Made by a program: the position numbers and the translations under genes
Assembly: GCA_024704765.1 (NCBI GenBank)
Contig: JAKMXF010000066.1
Span: 62,001 to 126,000 of the forward strand
Reading direction: 5' to 3'
Origin: Oopsacas minuta
Lineage: Eukaryota > Porifera > Hexactinellida > Lyssacinosida > Leucopsacidae
Length of the DNA: 64,000 nt
In this document: piece by piece, positions 11,885 through 21,892 of the stretch
How the letters are laid out: every line of letters begins with the position of its first letter
How positions within the stretch are numbered: position 1 is the first letter of the stretch
The notes under the pieces: generated by a model
The model's database searches: none
Told to the model about the DNA's origin: nothing
The model's input: the letters and a program-made list of their open reading frames with translations, nothing else

Positions 11885-14380
11885 TTAGGTTGGTTTTTCT
11901 TCCACCGCACTCTTTTCCAACGCCAACTTTCCGAAATGTTCAAATTCTTCCTTGAACATTAGTAACCTATGTTCCAAAGCCATGTTACTCTTCTCAAGAT
12001 TTTGTATTGCCGTCTTGATATCCCACTCTTGATCAGGGGATTTTTCAGTTATCTCTTCCTGATGCGGTTTCTTTACGTTAACCTGAATGGGTTTTGCGTA
12101 TTGCTTTACTAACTTTATATTATTAATTGGCCCAGTAATCAGGGTATACAAATCAGAGGTGTGATGATATTTCAACATTCCCTCAGGTGATAATTCTATA
12201 TCTCTATCAATATGCAGGCGTTTCTTCAAATATTTAATCTGGATATTCATGAATTTTGAGAAAATCGAAGTAGTATATAGTTGCACAATAAAATTGAGTT
12301 TTTGCTTAGCATAGATGTGATTAGCTCTCTCCTTGACAGCAGAATACCTCTCAGAGAGCTGAGCAATGAACACGTTTAGCAGCACAACAACAGTCATGAA
12401 TAGGAAAGCAAAATAAATGGCAGCTGCTAGCCAATTAATTTGATGATCTAAGTAATTATCTGGGTATACGTTACCCTCTAATAGAACTCTGATACCAGAA
12501 AGGAAGACCTGTTGAAAATCGCTATCTGTCCCTGGAGTGCGAATAGTGTTCTGCATGAGAGAGACGTTTCTCAACCCCTCAGATGTGTAAGGTGTCCTGA
12601 GGGCGATAAAGTATCCTCCTGTGAAGATTAGCAAATTTATCGAGAAGAGACTCAAGAATAAGGGAACGTCATGGACTAGTATCCTGAATATGATTGTGGC
12701 GTAAGGACCCAGTTTTGGAATTAGCACTATTAATTTAAAGACACGAGCAGCATTCAGGAAGAAAGTAAGGGTAGCGAATACCCATTCAACAGGTTGATTA
12801 GCTATACGTAGGATCATTAGCCAAAATAGTGAAGATAGACCCAACACATCGAATATGTTAGAGAGATTGACAAAGTAGTCAATTAGCACTCTTATCCATA
12901 ATTCATTATATAATTCGCCTCTAAATGTTCTGTAATAAAATGGACCCTTTTTTCTCTTCAAATATTCCCGTGTATTTTGTTTGATTCTGAAAAATTCTAA
13001 CAATTCAGTGGCAACATTACAAACAAAGAATAGCAGCACGAATAAGTCCGTCAGGATCCTGAATATGCCCCCTACATCCTTTGTATACGTGCTTCTAGGG
13101 ATCCCTGCAGCTGCAGCTTGTATCAAACTGTACGATAACGACAAAATAAATGACATAAAGAAGAAGAAGTACACACAAAGGAAGGCGTACCCGCAATTTT
13201 TCATATATTGATCAACTATTAACCGAATTGTTCCATGATAGATCAATTCCTCGTCACCCCAAAAACTTAATGCTTCGAATATCTTTTTTTCACCAATGTA
13301 ATTGGGATCCCATTCTGATGTATTCCAGTATATTTCCCTAGTAGAGCGTCCATACCTTTCTCTCCTTCCACTAATATCAAGGAGAGCAAGTAAAGTCTGT
13401 TTTTGACGTTTTTTTATCAATTTCAATATTGTATAATTTTCATCATCTCTTTGTGTAAATGAAGAAATATATTTGTACTCTGGGTCCATACGTATTAATA
13501 GCGCGCTTGTTTCGTCTCTATTTTCACCTAAAGCAAGGTCTAATGCAGTTTTATAATCTTTATCTAGTATTGAGATTATAGCTTCATTCCTTAACAATAC
13601 CAACACGGTAAGAGTATGTCCGTTTTTAGCAGCAAGACCAAGAGGATAGTCTCCTTTACTATCCATCGCATTTGGATCTGCCCCCTTTCCAATCAGTCTA
13701 TGGATGTATTCATATTTCCCTTTCTCAGCACACAATGGAAGAATGTTTTGAGTATCAGAATTCTCGATTAGAATAGATATAGTTGAATCTTCGTCTGGGC
13801 TTTCCTCGAGTGTAAGAGTAAGGGGAGTGAATCCTGAATTATTCTCTGCATTTGTGTTAGCTCCTCTAGCGATTAGGTATCTGACCGTAACACTCCTACC
13901 TTTCCTAGCAGCAAAATGTAACATTGTATTCCCATCTACGTTTTGTTGATCCAAATCTGGAATGTTCAAATGATCCAGGACTTTCCAACAATCGTTAGCA
14001 GCTAAGTTGAATAAGTCCTGATTTTGATCCAAAAGTAAATCAATAAAATGCTTTTTATTTATCCTGGCAGCCAACACTAAAGCTTTTCTAATGTGTTCTT
14101 TAAAGGTTGCATCAGTTTTATCTGTTTTGACTTCCTCATGTTTCACAATTATTTTCTCATAGAAAGATACTATGTCTAACTTCACGCATTTCTCGATTAT
14201 AGTCTCTCTGCTTTTCCTAAATTTGTGAAGGTAATTGAAAGGATTCTCAACAAAAATTTCTTCTAGCTCGACGAATTTTTTATTATCATCGTATTTAATA
14301 TCTTCACCATAGTGCCATTGTATTTTCTTTGATTTTGATTTCTTTTTCACTTCACTATCTTGAGCCATAGATGAATACAA
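11885..14380 (-). CDS. Ankyrin-repeat TRP-superfamily cation channel
   Basis: 831 aa, one exon. A Lys-rich N-terminus is followed by ankyrin repeats at about 145-300 (GNTMLHFAARKGRS, YPLGLAAKNGHT, KTALDLALGEN). Six hydrophobic segments then appear: S1 about 397-420, S2 445-468, S3 505-530, S4 540-563, S5 572-600, S6 652-680. A pore loop lies at about 622-645. S6 and the following linker (VVLLNVFIAQLSERYS) are typical of TRP channels. A coiled coil sits at about 785-815. The layout is TRPV/TRPA-like: a plasma-membrane, probably tetrameric, non-selective cation channel. The filter region reads LLEGN, not the GMGD-type motif of vertebrate TRPV1-4, so assignment to a TRP subfamily is unsafe. Translation may start at the first Met or at MAQDSE four residues on. 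Confidence 0.85.
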   Translation of the reverse strand: MYSSMAQDSEVKKKSKSKKIQWHYGEDIKYDDNKKFVELEEIFVENPFNYLHKFRKSRETIIEKCVKLDIVSFYEKIIVKHEEVKTDKTDATFKEHIRKALVLAARINKKHFIDLLLDQNQDLFNLAANDCWKVLDHLNIPDLDQQNVDGNTMLHFAARKGRSVTVRYLIARGANTNAENNSGFTPLTLTLEESPDEDSTISILIENSDTQNILPLCAEKGKYEYIHRLIGKGADPNAMDSKGDYPLGLAAKNGHTLTVLVLLRNEAIISILDKDYKTALDLALGENRDETSALLIRMDPEYKYISSFTQRDDENYTILKLIKKRQKQTLLALLDISGRRERYGRSTREIYWNTSEWDPNYIGEKKIFEALSFWGDEELIYHGTIRLIVDQYMKNCGYAFLCVYFFFFMSFILSLSYSLIQAAAAGIPRSTYTKDVGGIFRILTDLFVLLFFVCNVATELLEFFRIKQNTREYLKRKKGPFYYRTFRGELYNELWIRVLIDYFVNLSNIFDVLGLSSLFWLMILRIANQPVEWVFATLTFFLNAARVFKLIVLIPKLGPYATIIFRILVHDVPLFLSLFSINLLIFTGGYFIALRTPYTSEGLRNVSLMQNTIRTPGTDSDFQQVFLSGIRVLLEGNVYPDNYLDHQINWLAAAIYFAFLFMTVVVLLNVFIAQLSERYSAVKERANHIYAKQKLNFIVQLYTTSIFSKFMNIQIKYLKKRLHIDRDIELSPEGMLKYHHTSDLYTLITGPINNIKLVKQYAKPIQVNVKKPHQEEITEKSPDQEWDIKTAIQNLEKSNMALEHRLLMFKEEFEHFGKLALEKSAVEEKPT

Positions 14381-15284
14381 ATTGATTAGTGTTGTTTATA
14401 TGTATTTATTTAAGCCATTTATACTGGTAGCTCTACGACTAACCTATAGTCATGATGAATAGTTTTGAATTCATTCTTCGTCAGATAATTTCTCAAATGC
14501 AGAATTCAATCAGTTCGTAAGTTTTAGTTTCAACAGTCAATCATTTATCGATTAATATCAAATGTAAATCCATGAATTTAATCAAATCAAATCAAATTAT
14601 CTAAATGAATAATTCCTATTTAAATTAAATCATTAAAATTAAATTATTCAATCAAATGTCAAATCACTTAAATTCAAACACAAGGCAGTACGAAACTGTC
14701 AGGCTGGTCAGGCTATGGCCTGACCACTATTTCTAAATGTAACCCCATCATTTCTCCCTAAACCTGTGGAATATGTCGATTATACTGAAGTAGTTAGTAG
14801 TACAGTGGAACCCCGCTTAACGGCCACCCCGAAATTACGGCCATTTTTCTCGGTCCCGTGGGTGACCGTATTTCCGGGGTTCCACTGTATTTCACTTTAG
14901 ATATTCAGACTTTGGTGCTTCTAAACTGTGTATGGCAGAAATGCGTACCTTATAATTATATCTCATAATACTGAGCTAAATTCTAATAAGTGCAAATTGG
15001 GTTTAATCAATCAAATAATGCACTAATCACTTGTATTGGCTTAGCATTTGTTAGAATGGTGTACTGGTGTACTGTAACGCTTGAAATGGTCAGGATGCCA
15101 TAATTGGCCGGAGTGAAACAAACTTTTATTATAAGCAATACGAGCCTTTAGCACTACGCCTCGAGGTATCCATTATTCTACAAATTGACTGCCCCTTTGA
15201 GTATTATATTATAGATATATTTAGAACAATGTAATTTACTAATATACGTATATGGCATATATGTATATTATTGAATTATTTTGT
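14381..15284. other. Intergenic, upstream of the TRP gene
   Basis: A+T-rich DNA containing AAATCAAAT-like simple sequence (about 14570-14680) and the TA-flanked MITE at 14803-14887. This is the 5' side of the minus-strand channel gene, but no promoter motif can be fixed. Confidence 0.4.
14803..14887. mobile_element. 85-bp pogo/mariner-type MITE with TA target duplication
   Basis: The ends are CAGTGGAACCCCG and its reverse complement, with inner TIR similarity through the ACGGCCAC/ACGGTCAC region. TA dinucleotides flank it at 14801-14802 and 14888-14889. Both the CAGTGGAACCCCG end and the TA target are typical of Tc1/mariner/pogo-mobilised elements. Non-coding. Confidence 0.85.
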
Positions 15285-15540
15285 AAGATCAACCACCTTT
15301 GTAGCCGTTGAGAGTAAGCATCAACGTATATTTTGAGATTTTACTAATTTGTTTACTTTATATTCATAAAAACAACAATAAAGTTACATAAGAGAAACTT
15401 GAAATATGCTAAATTCTTGTCCAGCCTACTTACTTACCCCTGGCTACCCGTTTAGAGCAAGCCTGTACGTATATTTTAAGATTTGGCTGATTTGTTTACT
15501 TTATATTCGTAAAAACAAGAATAAATAAATTTACATATGA
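15285..15540. repeat. Dispersed roughly 140-bp repeat, two tandem monomers
   Basis: Two adjacent monomers share the order GCCGTTGAGAG..., ACGTATATTTTGAGATT, TTTGTTTACTTTATATTC, AAAAACAA..ATAAA, AAACTTGAAATATGC. Further copies or parts occur near 16400, 17150, 35720, 36400-36600, 43600-43850, 44290 and 63100. Function unknown; probably the body of a transposon-derived satellite. Confidence 0.65.
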
Positions 15541-15551
15541 TTGACCCAAAA

Positions 15552-16365
15552 GTGTGGAAATCGGATTCAGCATGTTCGATATATTTAGTGAAGTTTTATT
15601 GAATTCTATTTACTTCCTTGATAAACATGATAAATACATAGTTATGTGACAATTTCAAAATTGCATACCTTAAATCCTTTCCTTGACAACGGACAAACAA
15701 ACTGAAAAACAACAATTGAGATTTATAATATAGATTCTTGACAAATTTTAGCAATACGTGTATTCATAATATGACTTGAATCCTGTACTGTGGCAACTCA
15801 CTCAAATTTGCCTCTTCATTAGAGTACCGGAAGCAGGGTACAAGAACTGTTGGATATGGTTCTATGTCATTTTGAGCCAGACCTAGAGCTGTTAGAGTGG
15901 AATTTGTACTCTGCTGTTTCCGACACTTCAAGAAGAAATTTGCTACAGACGCGAGCACTCTAGCAATCAATATTATTAATTTGCGATTGTTGTTTATCTG
16001 TCTGTCTGTTTGTTTGTTCGTTGTCAAGGAAAGGACTTATGGTATATTCAGGGGTTTATCTGGGTGCTTGGCTGGCACCTAAAAGTGCCAGTTCAGCAAC
16101 CATATAGTACAAAAGTGCAGCCGACTCAAATTAGTCAGGATCAATATGTCACCGTCCAAAAAAGTACCATCCCAGGGGGGCCAGGGTAAGAAAAAGTGCC
16201 GGTTCAGAAATTTATGTATAAACCCCTGGGTATGTTGTATCGAATTCTCAATTCTGAGATGTCACACACTATCTATGATTTATTGTGATTCATCAAGAAA
16301 GTAAACAGAATTCAATAAAACTAAAAATATCAAATATGCTGAATCTGATTTTCACATAATTGAAT
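15552..16365. mobile_element. Long-arm inverted-repeat element (about 800 bp), disrupted
   Basis: The left arm (about 15552-15710) and the reverse complement of the right arm (about 16015-16360) share GGATTCAGCATGTTCGATAT-type ends, TTTTATTGAATTCTGTTTAC, and the block reading TCCTTTCCTTGACAA near the inner edge. The right arm is interrupted by the hAT-like MITE at 16049-16228. Similar arm sequence recurs near 3.8 kb and 44.4 kb. No transposase is seen. Confidence 0.55.
16049..16228. mobile_element. 180-bp hAT-like MITE nested in an older repeat
   Basis: Starts CAGGGGTTTAT and ends ATAAACCCCTG. The flanking octamers are GGTATATT (16041-16048) and GGTATGTT (16229-16236), a 7/8 match expected for an 8-bp hAT target duplication. 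The outside joins across it to restore the older repeat, showing it inserted later. Confidence 0.8.
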
Positions 16366-16671
16366 TAATCATGTGTAGATTTATTTGTTGTTTTATGAAT
16401 ATAAGTAAATAAAGTTGAATACTCAAAATATACGTAGAGACTTACTCTTAACGGCTGCAAGGGTGTAACAAAGTATACTGTATTCGATTTTCGTATTTTA
16501 AGTTTCTCATATGTAAATTTTTCCATAAAATTGCTCATCATGATGTTTACTGCGGGTTTTGCAAGGGTTGCCAAGGCCAAATGGGTCACTTTACTAAATA
16601 CAGTCAGTTTTCCGGTCACTAGATTTTGTATTTTGGCTAGAGTTCAGGATTACAATTTACAAATATACGGG

Positions 16672-16752
16672 CAGCTTCGCTTGCTCTCGTGCTGCGGCTT
16701 GCGAACACTTTGTGTTCTCATGTGGCTCGGCACTTCGCGCCTCGATTTTTTT
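16672..16752. repeat. GC-rich hairpin island, copy 1
   Basis: In otherwise A+T-rich DNA this segment has short perfect or near-perfect hairpins: GAACAC-TTT-GTGTTC and GGCACTTCGCGCC. Related islands occur at about 35612-35660, 36655-36740 (opposite strand), 43468-43556 and 62948-63006. Confidence 0.6.
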
Positions 16753-16878
16753 ATAAGAATTGTTATTTGCACGCGACTAAAAATAGTGAAATTCGGACTC
16801 AGAGTAGTCGATTACCCGGTATAGACGTTGAAACATAATTCTGCAACTGTTTAGAATTATGTTTACAATACATATATA

Positions 16879-17128
16879 CACTCCCTGGCCAATAGTATTG
16901 GAACACTCTGCCACAATTGACACATGACATAAATATGTAGTTTACTTTAGTTGCATAGGCTGAAGATAATTTCGAACATCTGTGAACTTATTCAATCATT
17001 ACTTTTATCATTACAATCGCCTTTTCTGATATATTTTCAGACTATTCAATACGTATATTCTCACAATGTGCCACATGCCACATGTGTTATTAATGCTATG
17101 GTGTTCCAATACTTTTGGCCAGGGAGTG
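16879..17128. mobile_element. 250-bp Tc1-like MITE with TA target duplication
   Basis: The ends are CACTCCCTGGCCAATAGTAT and, reversed, CACTCCCTGGCCAAAAGTAT, continuing TGGAACAC on both. TA flanks at 16877-16878 and 17129-17130. This is the classic Tc1/mariner terminal pattern. The interior shows no transposase; an apparent 101-codon frame across it is spurious. Confidence 0.88.
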
Positions 17129-17332
17129 TATATATATGTGAGAAAATTAAAATGCTAAATTCGGATTCAGCCTACTTGATTAGCCGTGTATATCGTTTAG
17201 GGCAATTCTCTACAGATATTTTGAGATTTGAATTATTTGTTCACCATATACAGTAGAATTCAGAAAATATTCCCTCGGGAAACAAAAATTAGTAGTACAT
17301 ACTAACCGAGTGTACGTCATATCCAAATAGGT

Positions 17333-17640
17333 ATTGTATTTTAGGAACACAATTATTTTGGAGTACCTAGACTGCTTGTCAAGATTGGTTAAAGTGGTCA
17401 TGGAGATTAAGCCTGACATAAAATCGCATAAAATACATACATCACTATAAAATATTTGTTGATGTTTGGTTAAAACACTACAAATTGAGAAATACTGGTT
17501 GTTATAGTATAATTATAATTTGTTAAAATAACGGAATAAACTAATAATGATCAAGTAAAAGAGCAAAATCCAATAATTGAATATTTTGACGATTGGGTAG
17601 GCGGCATACCCCCCACCAGATTTTTCTAGATCCGCCCCTG
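17333..17640. mobile_element. hAT-like element copy A, 5'-truncated
   Basis: About 300 bp nearly identical to 20972-21275, ending GATCCGCCCCTG. It lacks the left half seen in copy B. The join to unrelated DNA on the left (from 17333) coincides with remnants of another TIR family (GTAGAATTC...AACCGAG). The few differences between copies imply recent activity. Confidence 0.8.
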
Positions 17641-17660
17641 CAGTGCTACCGTATTAACTA

Positions 17661-17963
17661 TTCCTTCTGGGAAGTGGATTATACCAACAACAAGATACGT
17701 ATACAGTGCTAAGAGAGGATGAACCTATTGTAATAACTGAAAATGTAACTATATTGTGTGTTTCTAGTAAAACTCAGACATCTCAGTGGTTATACAGAGG
17801 TGAAATGAATTCAGGACAAGGGGAGGGATTAATTGAAGAGACAGAATCGATATCGTCAAGAGGATTTCTAAAGTTACATCTATCTACAGACCTACCAGCT
17901 AATAGAACAGGATATTACTACTGTTCTACAACCGAATATATTACTGAAACTAATACTCAATAG
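17661..17963 (+). pseudogene. Orphan Ig-like domain fragment
   Basis: An open frame directly after the hAT copy A end encodes one Ig V-like fold: ENVTILCVSS with the B-strand Cys, a Trp (SQWLYRGE), then GYYYCSTT with the F-strand Cys. It stops at TAG 17961-17963. No signal peptide, membrane segment or partner exon was found nearby, and the frame is closed upstream at 17655-17657. It resembles a truncated relative of the receptor that starts 186 bp downstream. It could also be one exon of an unrecognised gene. Confidence 0.5.
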
Positions 17964-18148
17964 AGAGAAACACCTACGAAAACCTCAGTGTCTATAGATA
18001 ATGATTCAGAAATATATTGGTGGCAGCTTTATGAACTAAATTTTATTGTCTTATTCATTCATTTATTGTTTGTAGGCTTTTGTGGCTCAAAAACTTTCAA
18101 TATAAATACATTTGAGTTAACTCAATTTTAGCATGAATTTTGCTAGCA

Positions 18149-20468
18149 ATGGAGTTAAAAATTTGTTTGTTTGTTATTGTCGTGTTTGTTGTTCTGCAAA
18201 GGTGTTATACAGGTTAGTTTTGTTTGCTTTTTAACTGGCACTATTACTTGGAGGCACTAAACGTAATTAACGCTTTATACTGCCTTCAATTAAATTGATG
18301 TAGCTGTCGGCACAGATTGTAAATTTATATTTTTGTTTACTTGTTCGCAATAAAATTGTTTACAATATGTATCTATAGACACAATAGATGTGGAGTTTCC
18401 TTCAGTAGCACCTCAGAATTTCGAATATATACTAGATATAGACCCTGTAAACAGAGAATACAATTGTATAGATGTAAACAACAACAACAACAACAACAAC
18501 ACAGATATATATTGGAGAGACATTCCACTAATGAGACACACAAATCCTCTTAATGTATACTCTGTTTACACAAACACTAAGACAATAGGAATAAAGAAAT
18601 TCACATGCTATAACCAGAATACATATTTAGGAACTACAGATATTGAGGTTAAAGGTAAGTAATACATTCTTAGGGTACGTAACGGTTGTTATGGTATAAT
18701 ATTTATAGAGGGAGGACATATAGAAGTTATTCTAGACAACATTCCAATTAACTACACTACTAACCAGGTACTGGAGGTGGTAGAGAATACAAATAACTTA
18801 GTGATAACCTGTAGTGCTGATACAGGGGAGTTGATATCTGGTGGTGTTGCACAATCATATCCTTCTGTCATTATACCTACTGTGACGTCACAACATGATA
18901 ACAATGTGTATACGTGTAGAAGAATAATTGGCGGGGAAATACTCTTTGAAGTTAGTTTAACACTTATGGTTCCAGTTAGCAGCACTACTCAAGGAGTGAC
19001 TACTATTCCTAGTGTGACGTCATCTACATCTGGAACTATACAGAGTTCTAGTTCCACTATGGTAGATACTACAGAACCAACTAGTACAATTATAACAACT
19101 ACTGAGGCAACAGCAACTCAAATGACGACAACAACAAGCCCAACAACAACAATAATAACAACACCTGAAACAACAACAACAACAACAGCGACAAGTCCTA
19201 CAACAATAACAATTACTGACCCTACTACAACAGCAGGAACAACAACACCTGAAATAACAAGCCCAACAACAACAACAACACCTTCTCTTCCTTCAGTATC
19301 CATACATCTATCCTATACACCAAATTACAATACAGTGTTTGTAGGATATGATGACGTCACTATTACTTGTAGTATTACTACTGACTCGATTGCTGATAAT
19401 CTAACTATTATGTTGATTGATGTTAGTACTGGTAGCATTCTTAAGAGTCAGATTGGTAACCAAGCAAGTATTCTTTTGGAATTGGTGAAAGGAAATATAA
19501 CTCATAAATGTTCTGTACAGACAGATAGAGGATTATTCTTAGGTGGACAAACAGCTGATTTAAGAGTTGAAGGTTAGTTATATTTACCATTGGAGTGGCT
19601 AATTCTCATTCTGAATTATTCTTAAATGTACCTAACCAATTGGCTTTGAATTTGCACCCTGAGTACATGAGGAGATCTTGCAAGATATTTTGTCAAAGAA
19701 TTGACCCCCCTAATAATGACTGCCATATTTAACCATTCGAATTTGTAGCTATCCTTCCTATATATTTATGTTACTTAAATATTTCCTGTAGACATGTACA
19801 CTCAGGAAGTACTCAATCTACACACTATAATACCTTCTAACAGAGGTGTTAGATTGGTCTGGGAGACCTCTTACCCCCAGCTAGCTAATGAGATATACAT
19901 AATATCCGTATATAGTGTGAATGAGTCTATTCAGCATAAAGATATAACTACAAATATGACAGAATATTATCTCATAGATGTATCATACACATTCCATTAC
20001 TACATTACAGTAGATATAACGAATAGATTACACAATACTAATAATAGCTACACGCAAATATACTATATACATAATCAGCTGATATCTAAGCCATCTACTC
20101 TCTATGGGATTATTGGTCTTATTGCTGGTGTCCTCATATTGATAGTGCTAGTCATCATTGTTGTTTTGTTGATCATAATATTGGTGTTGAAGAGAAAGAA
20201 AACAAACAAACATGAATATACAAAACAAGATAATTCCTCGTCTAAACCAGAGAATATAACACCAAACAAAGAATATATACAGCTGTCAGATATTCACACC
20301 TTACCCTCCCGACACCAGACAAATTATAAATACGAACCAATGACATCTGTAGTTCCAATTAGAGATGAGTATGTTGAGGTGTCAACACAACCAGATTACT
20401 ATGAAATTCCTGATTCACATTTTACTGAACACGAATATGAGAATTTAGCTAGTGTTATTTGTAAATAG
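18149..20468 (+). CDS. Ig/mucin-stalk/FN3-like type I receptor with ITAM-like tail
   Basis: Model join(18149..18212,18379..18654,18709..19572,19792..20468), 626 aa; all three introns are phase 1 (donors GTTAGT, GTAAGT, GTTAGT). Exon 1 is a signal peptide (MELKICLFVIVVFVVLQRCY). Exon 2 has an Ig-like unit (EYNC to FTCYN) with an Asn run encoded by AAC repeats. Exon 3 has a second Ig unit (VITCSA to YTCRR), a Thr/Ser-rich mucin-like stalk (about 200-307) and a third Ig unit (DVTITCSI to HKCSV). Exon 4 has an FN3-like module (about 402-495), a membrane helix (about 507-535), a KRKK stop-transfer and a 91-residue tail. The tail has Y595VEV, Y604YEI and Y617ENL; the last two form YxxI-x9-YxxL, an ITAM-like spacing. 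Expected at the cell surface in recognition or adhesion signalling; ligand unknown. Phase-1 exons suit domain shuffling. Confidence 0.82.
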
Positions 20469-20601
20469 CAGGTGATTTGTTGTTGTTATTGTTTGTTTTA
20501 TGTAGATATATTCATATATACGGATGTATCCTAATATGCTAGTAGTGCGCTCTATTCTACCCATGGCTAAGGTTAACACTTTCTGTGAACTCTTACATAG
20601 C

Positions 20602-21275
20602 CAGTGGCGGATCTATGGGGGGTATGCATACCCCCCCACCAGCTTTGTTAAATTATTTATTTCGTCTACTCAGTAGAGTGAATAAAGTACATATCTTGTT
20701 ATACTACAACCCTAATGAATTTATTTTCTCGACTATATACTTGTAATTCGGGAAATGTTCCTTCAATATTATTTCAATATTATTTCATTATTGCCTACTG
20801 TAGTTATTAAGGAGCCATAGGAAAATAATTCTGATATAAATTAAAGAATATATATATCACCATATTTCTAACTATTTGTTTACCCTTTTTATAATTAGTG
20901 TTTCCTTATGCAACCTAAGAAAGTTTGTTGACAAACTTTCTTACGAAACTGTAAACACACATACATAATGTTTGTATTAAGAACACAATTATTTTGGAGT
21001 ACCTAGACTGCTTGTCAAGATTGGTTAAAGTGGTCATGGAGATTAAGCCTGACATAAAATCGCATAAAATACATACATCACTATAAAATATTTGTTGATG
21101 TTTGGTTAAAACACTACAAATTGAGAAATACTGGTTGTTATGGTATAATTATAATTTGTTAAAATAACGGAATAAACTAATAATGATCAAGTAAAAGAGC
21201 AAAATCCAATAATTGAATATTTTGACGGTTGAGTAGGCGGCATACCCCCCACCAGATTTTCTAGATCCGCCCCTG
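20602..21275. mobile_element. hAT-like element copy B, full length (674 bp)
   Basis: Begins CAGTGGCGGATCTATGGGGG and ends with the complementary GATCCGCCCCTG preceded by GGCATACCCCCC, giving TIRs of about 35 bp with one small indel. CAGNGGCGGATC ends are characteristic of hAT superfamily elements. The expected 8-bp duplication is not clear (TACATAGC on the left, CAGGCTCG on the right). Non-coding; its right 300 bp equal copy A. Confidence 0.75.
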
Positions 21276-21892
21276 CAGGCTCGGGAGAACATTACTCACT
21301 GGAAACACTATCCACTGTGACACCGGCTATTATTTGAGATAATTATAATCAACTAAATCAATTGGCAATGGCATAGTAGAATAATGAGCAGAGTTTTTTC
21401 TAGTATTGTTTGGAATGAGGGGCAAATTGAAAGATTACAAGCATAAGGGAGGCATGATAATGGTGAAATAGGAAACTTAGTAATTCTATTACTAATTTTC
21501 ATTTCTTACAATAGAAACCTAGTAATTGAAACTATCGGACGATGAGGTACATGAGATTATTGAAATATGGAACGGATAACTAAGGCGAATTGTCGTATAA
21601 ATCTAATTATTAAACTATAATATTTGTTAAAATCATTTTTTCAATATTCTTCATCATTAAACACTAATTAAACAATTGTGCATTTCTATATGAATAATAT
21701 CCTAGAGGGCAAAACCGGAAGGGGGGCGAAATAACTTGGAGGGGAGAAAATGCCCCCCGCAATCCCCCCCTGGAAAAAACCCTGGCGAGATTATCGAAAA
21801 AATATTCTAGGAGAGCGTCCTCCAAATTTAAGGGACTTTTAATGCTCTGTATTCAACATATATCAAGGTTTATTCTTATTTATTGATCTAGC
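21276..21892. other. Intergenic
   Basis: A+T-rich with one G/C-run patch (about 21715-21790: GGGGGGCG, CCCCCCGC, CCCCCCCTGG) that looks like the end of another decayed element. It contains the upstream region of the TM9SF gene; no promoter motif can be assigned. Confidence 0.4.

Noticed and set aside
12981-13211. Plus-strand frame inside the TRP gene
   Set aside because: Antisense shadow of the S1-S2 coding region.
16951-17256. 101-codon plus-strand frame
   Set aside because: Starts inside a Tc1-like MITE and runs into a dispersed repeat; not a transposase.
19118-19303. Val-rich minus-strand frame
   Set aside because: Antisense of the Thr-rich (ACA-repeat) mucin stalk.
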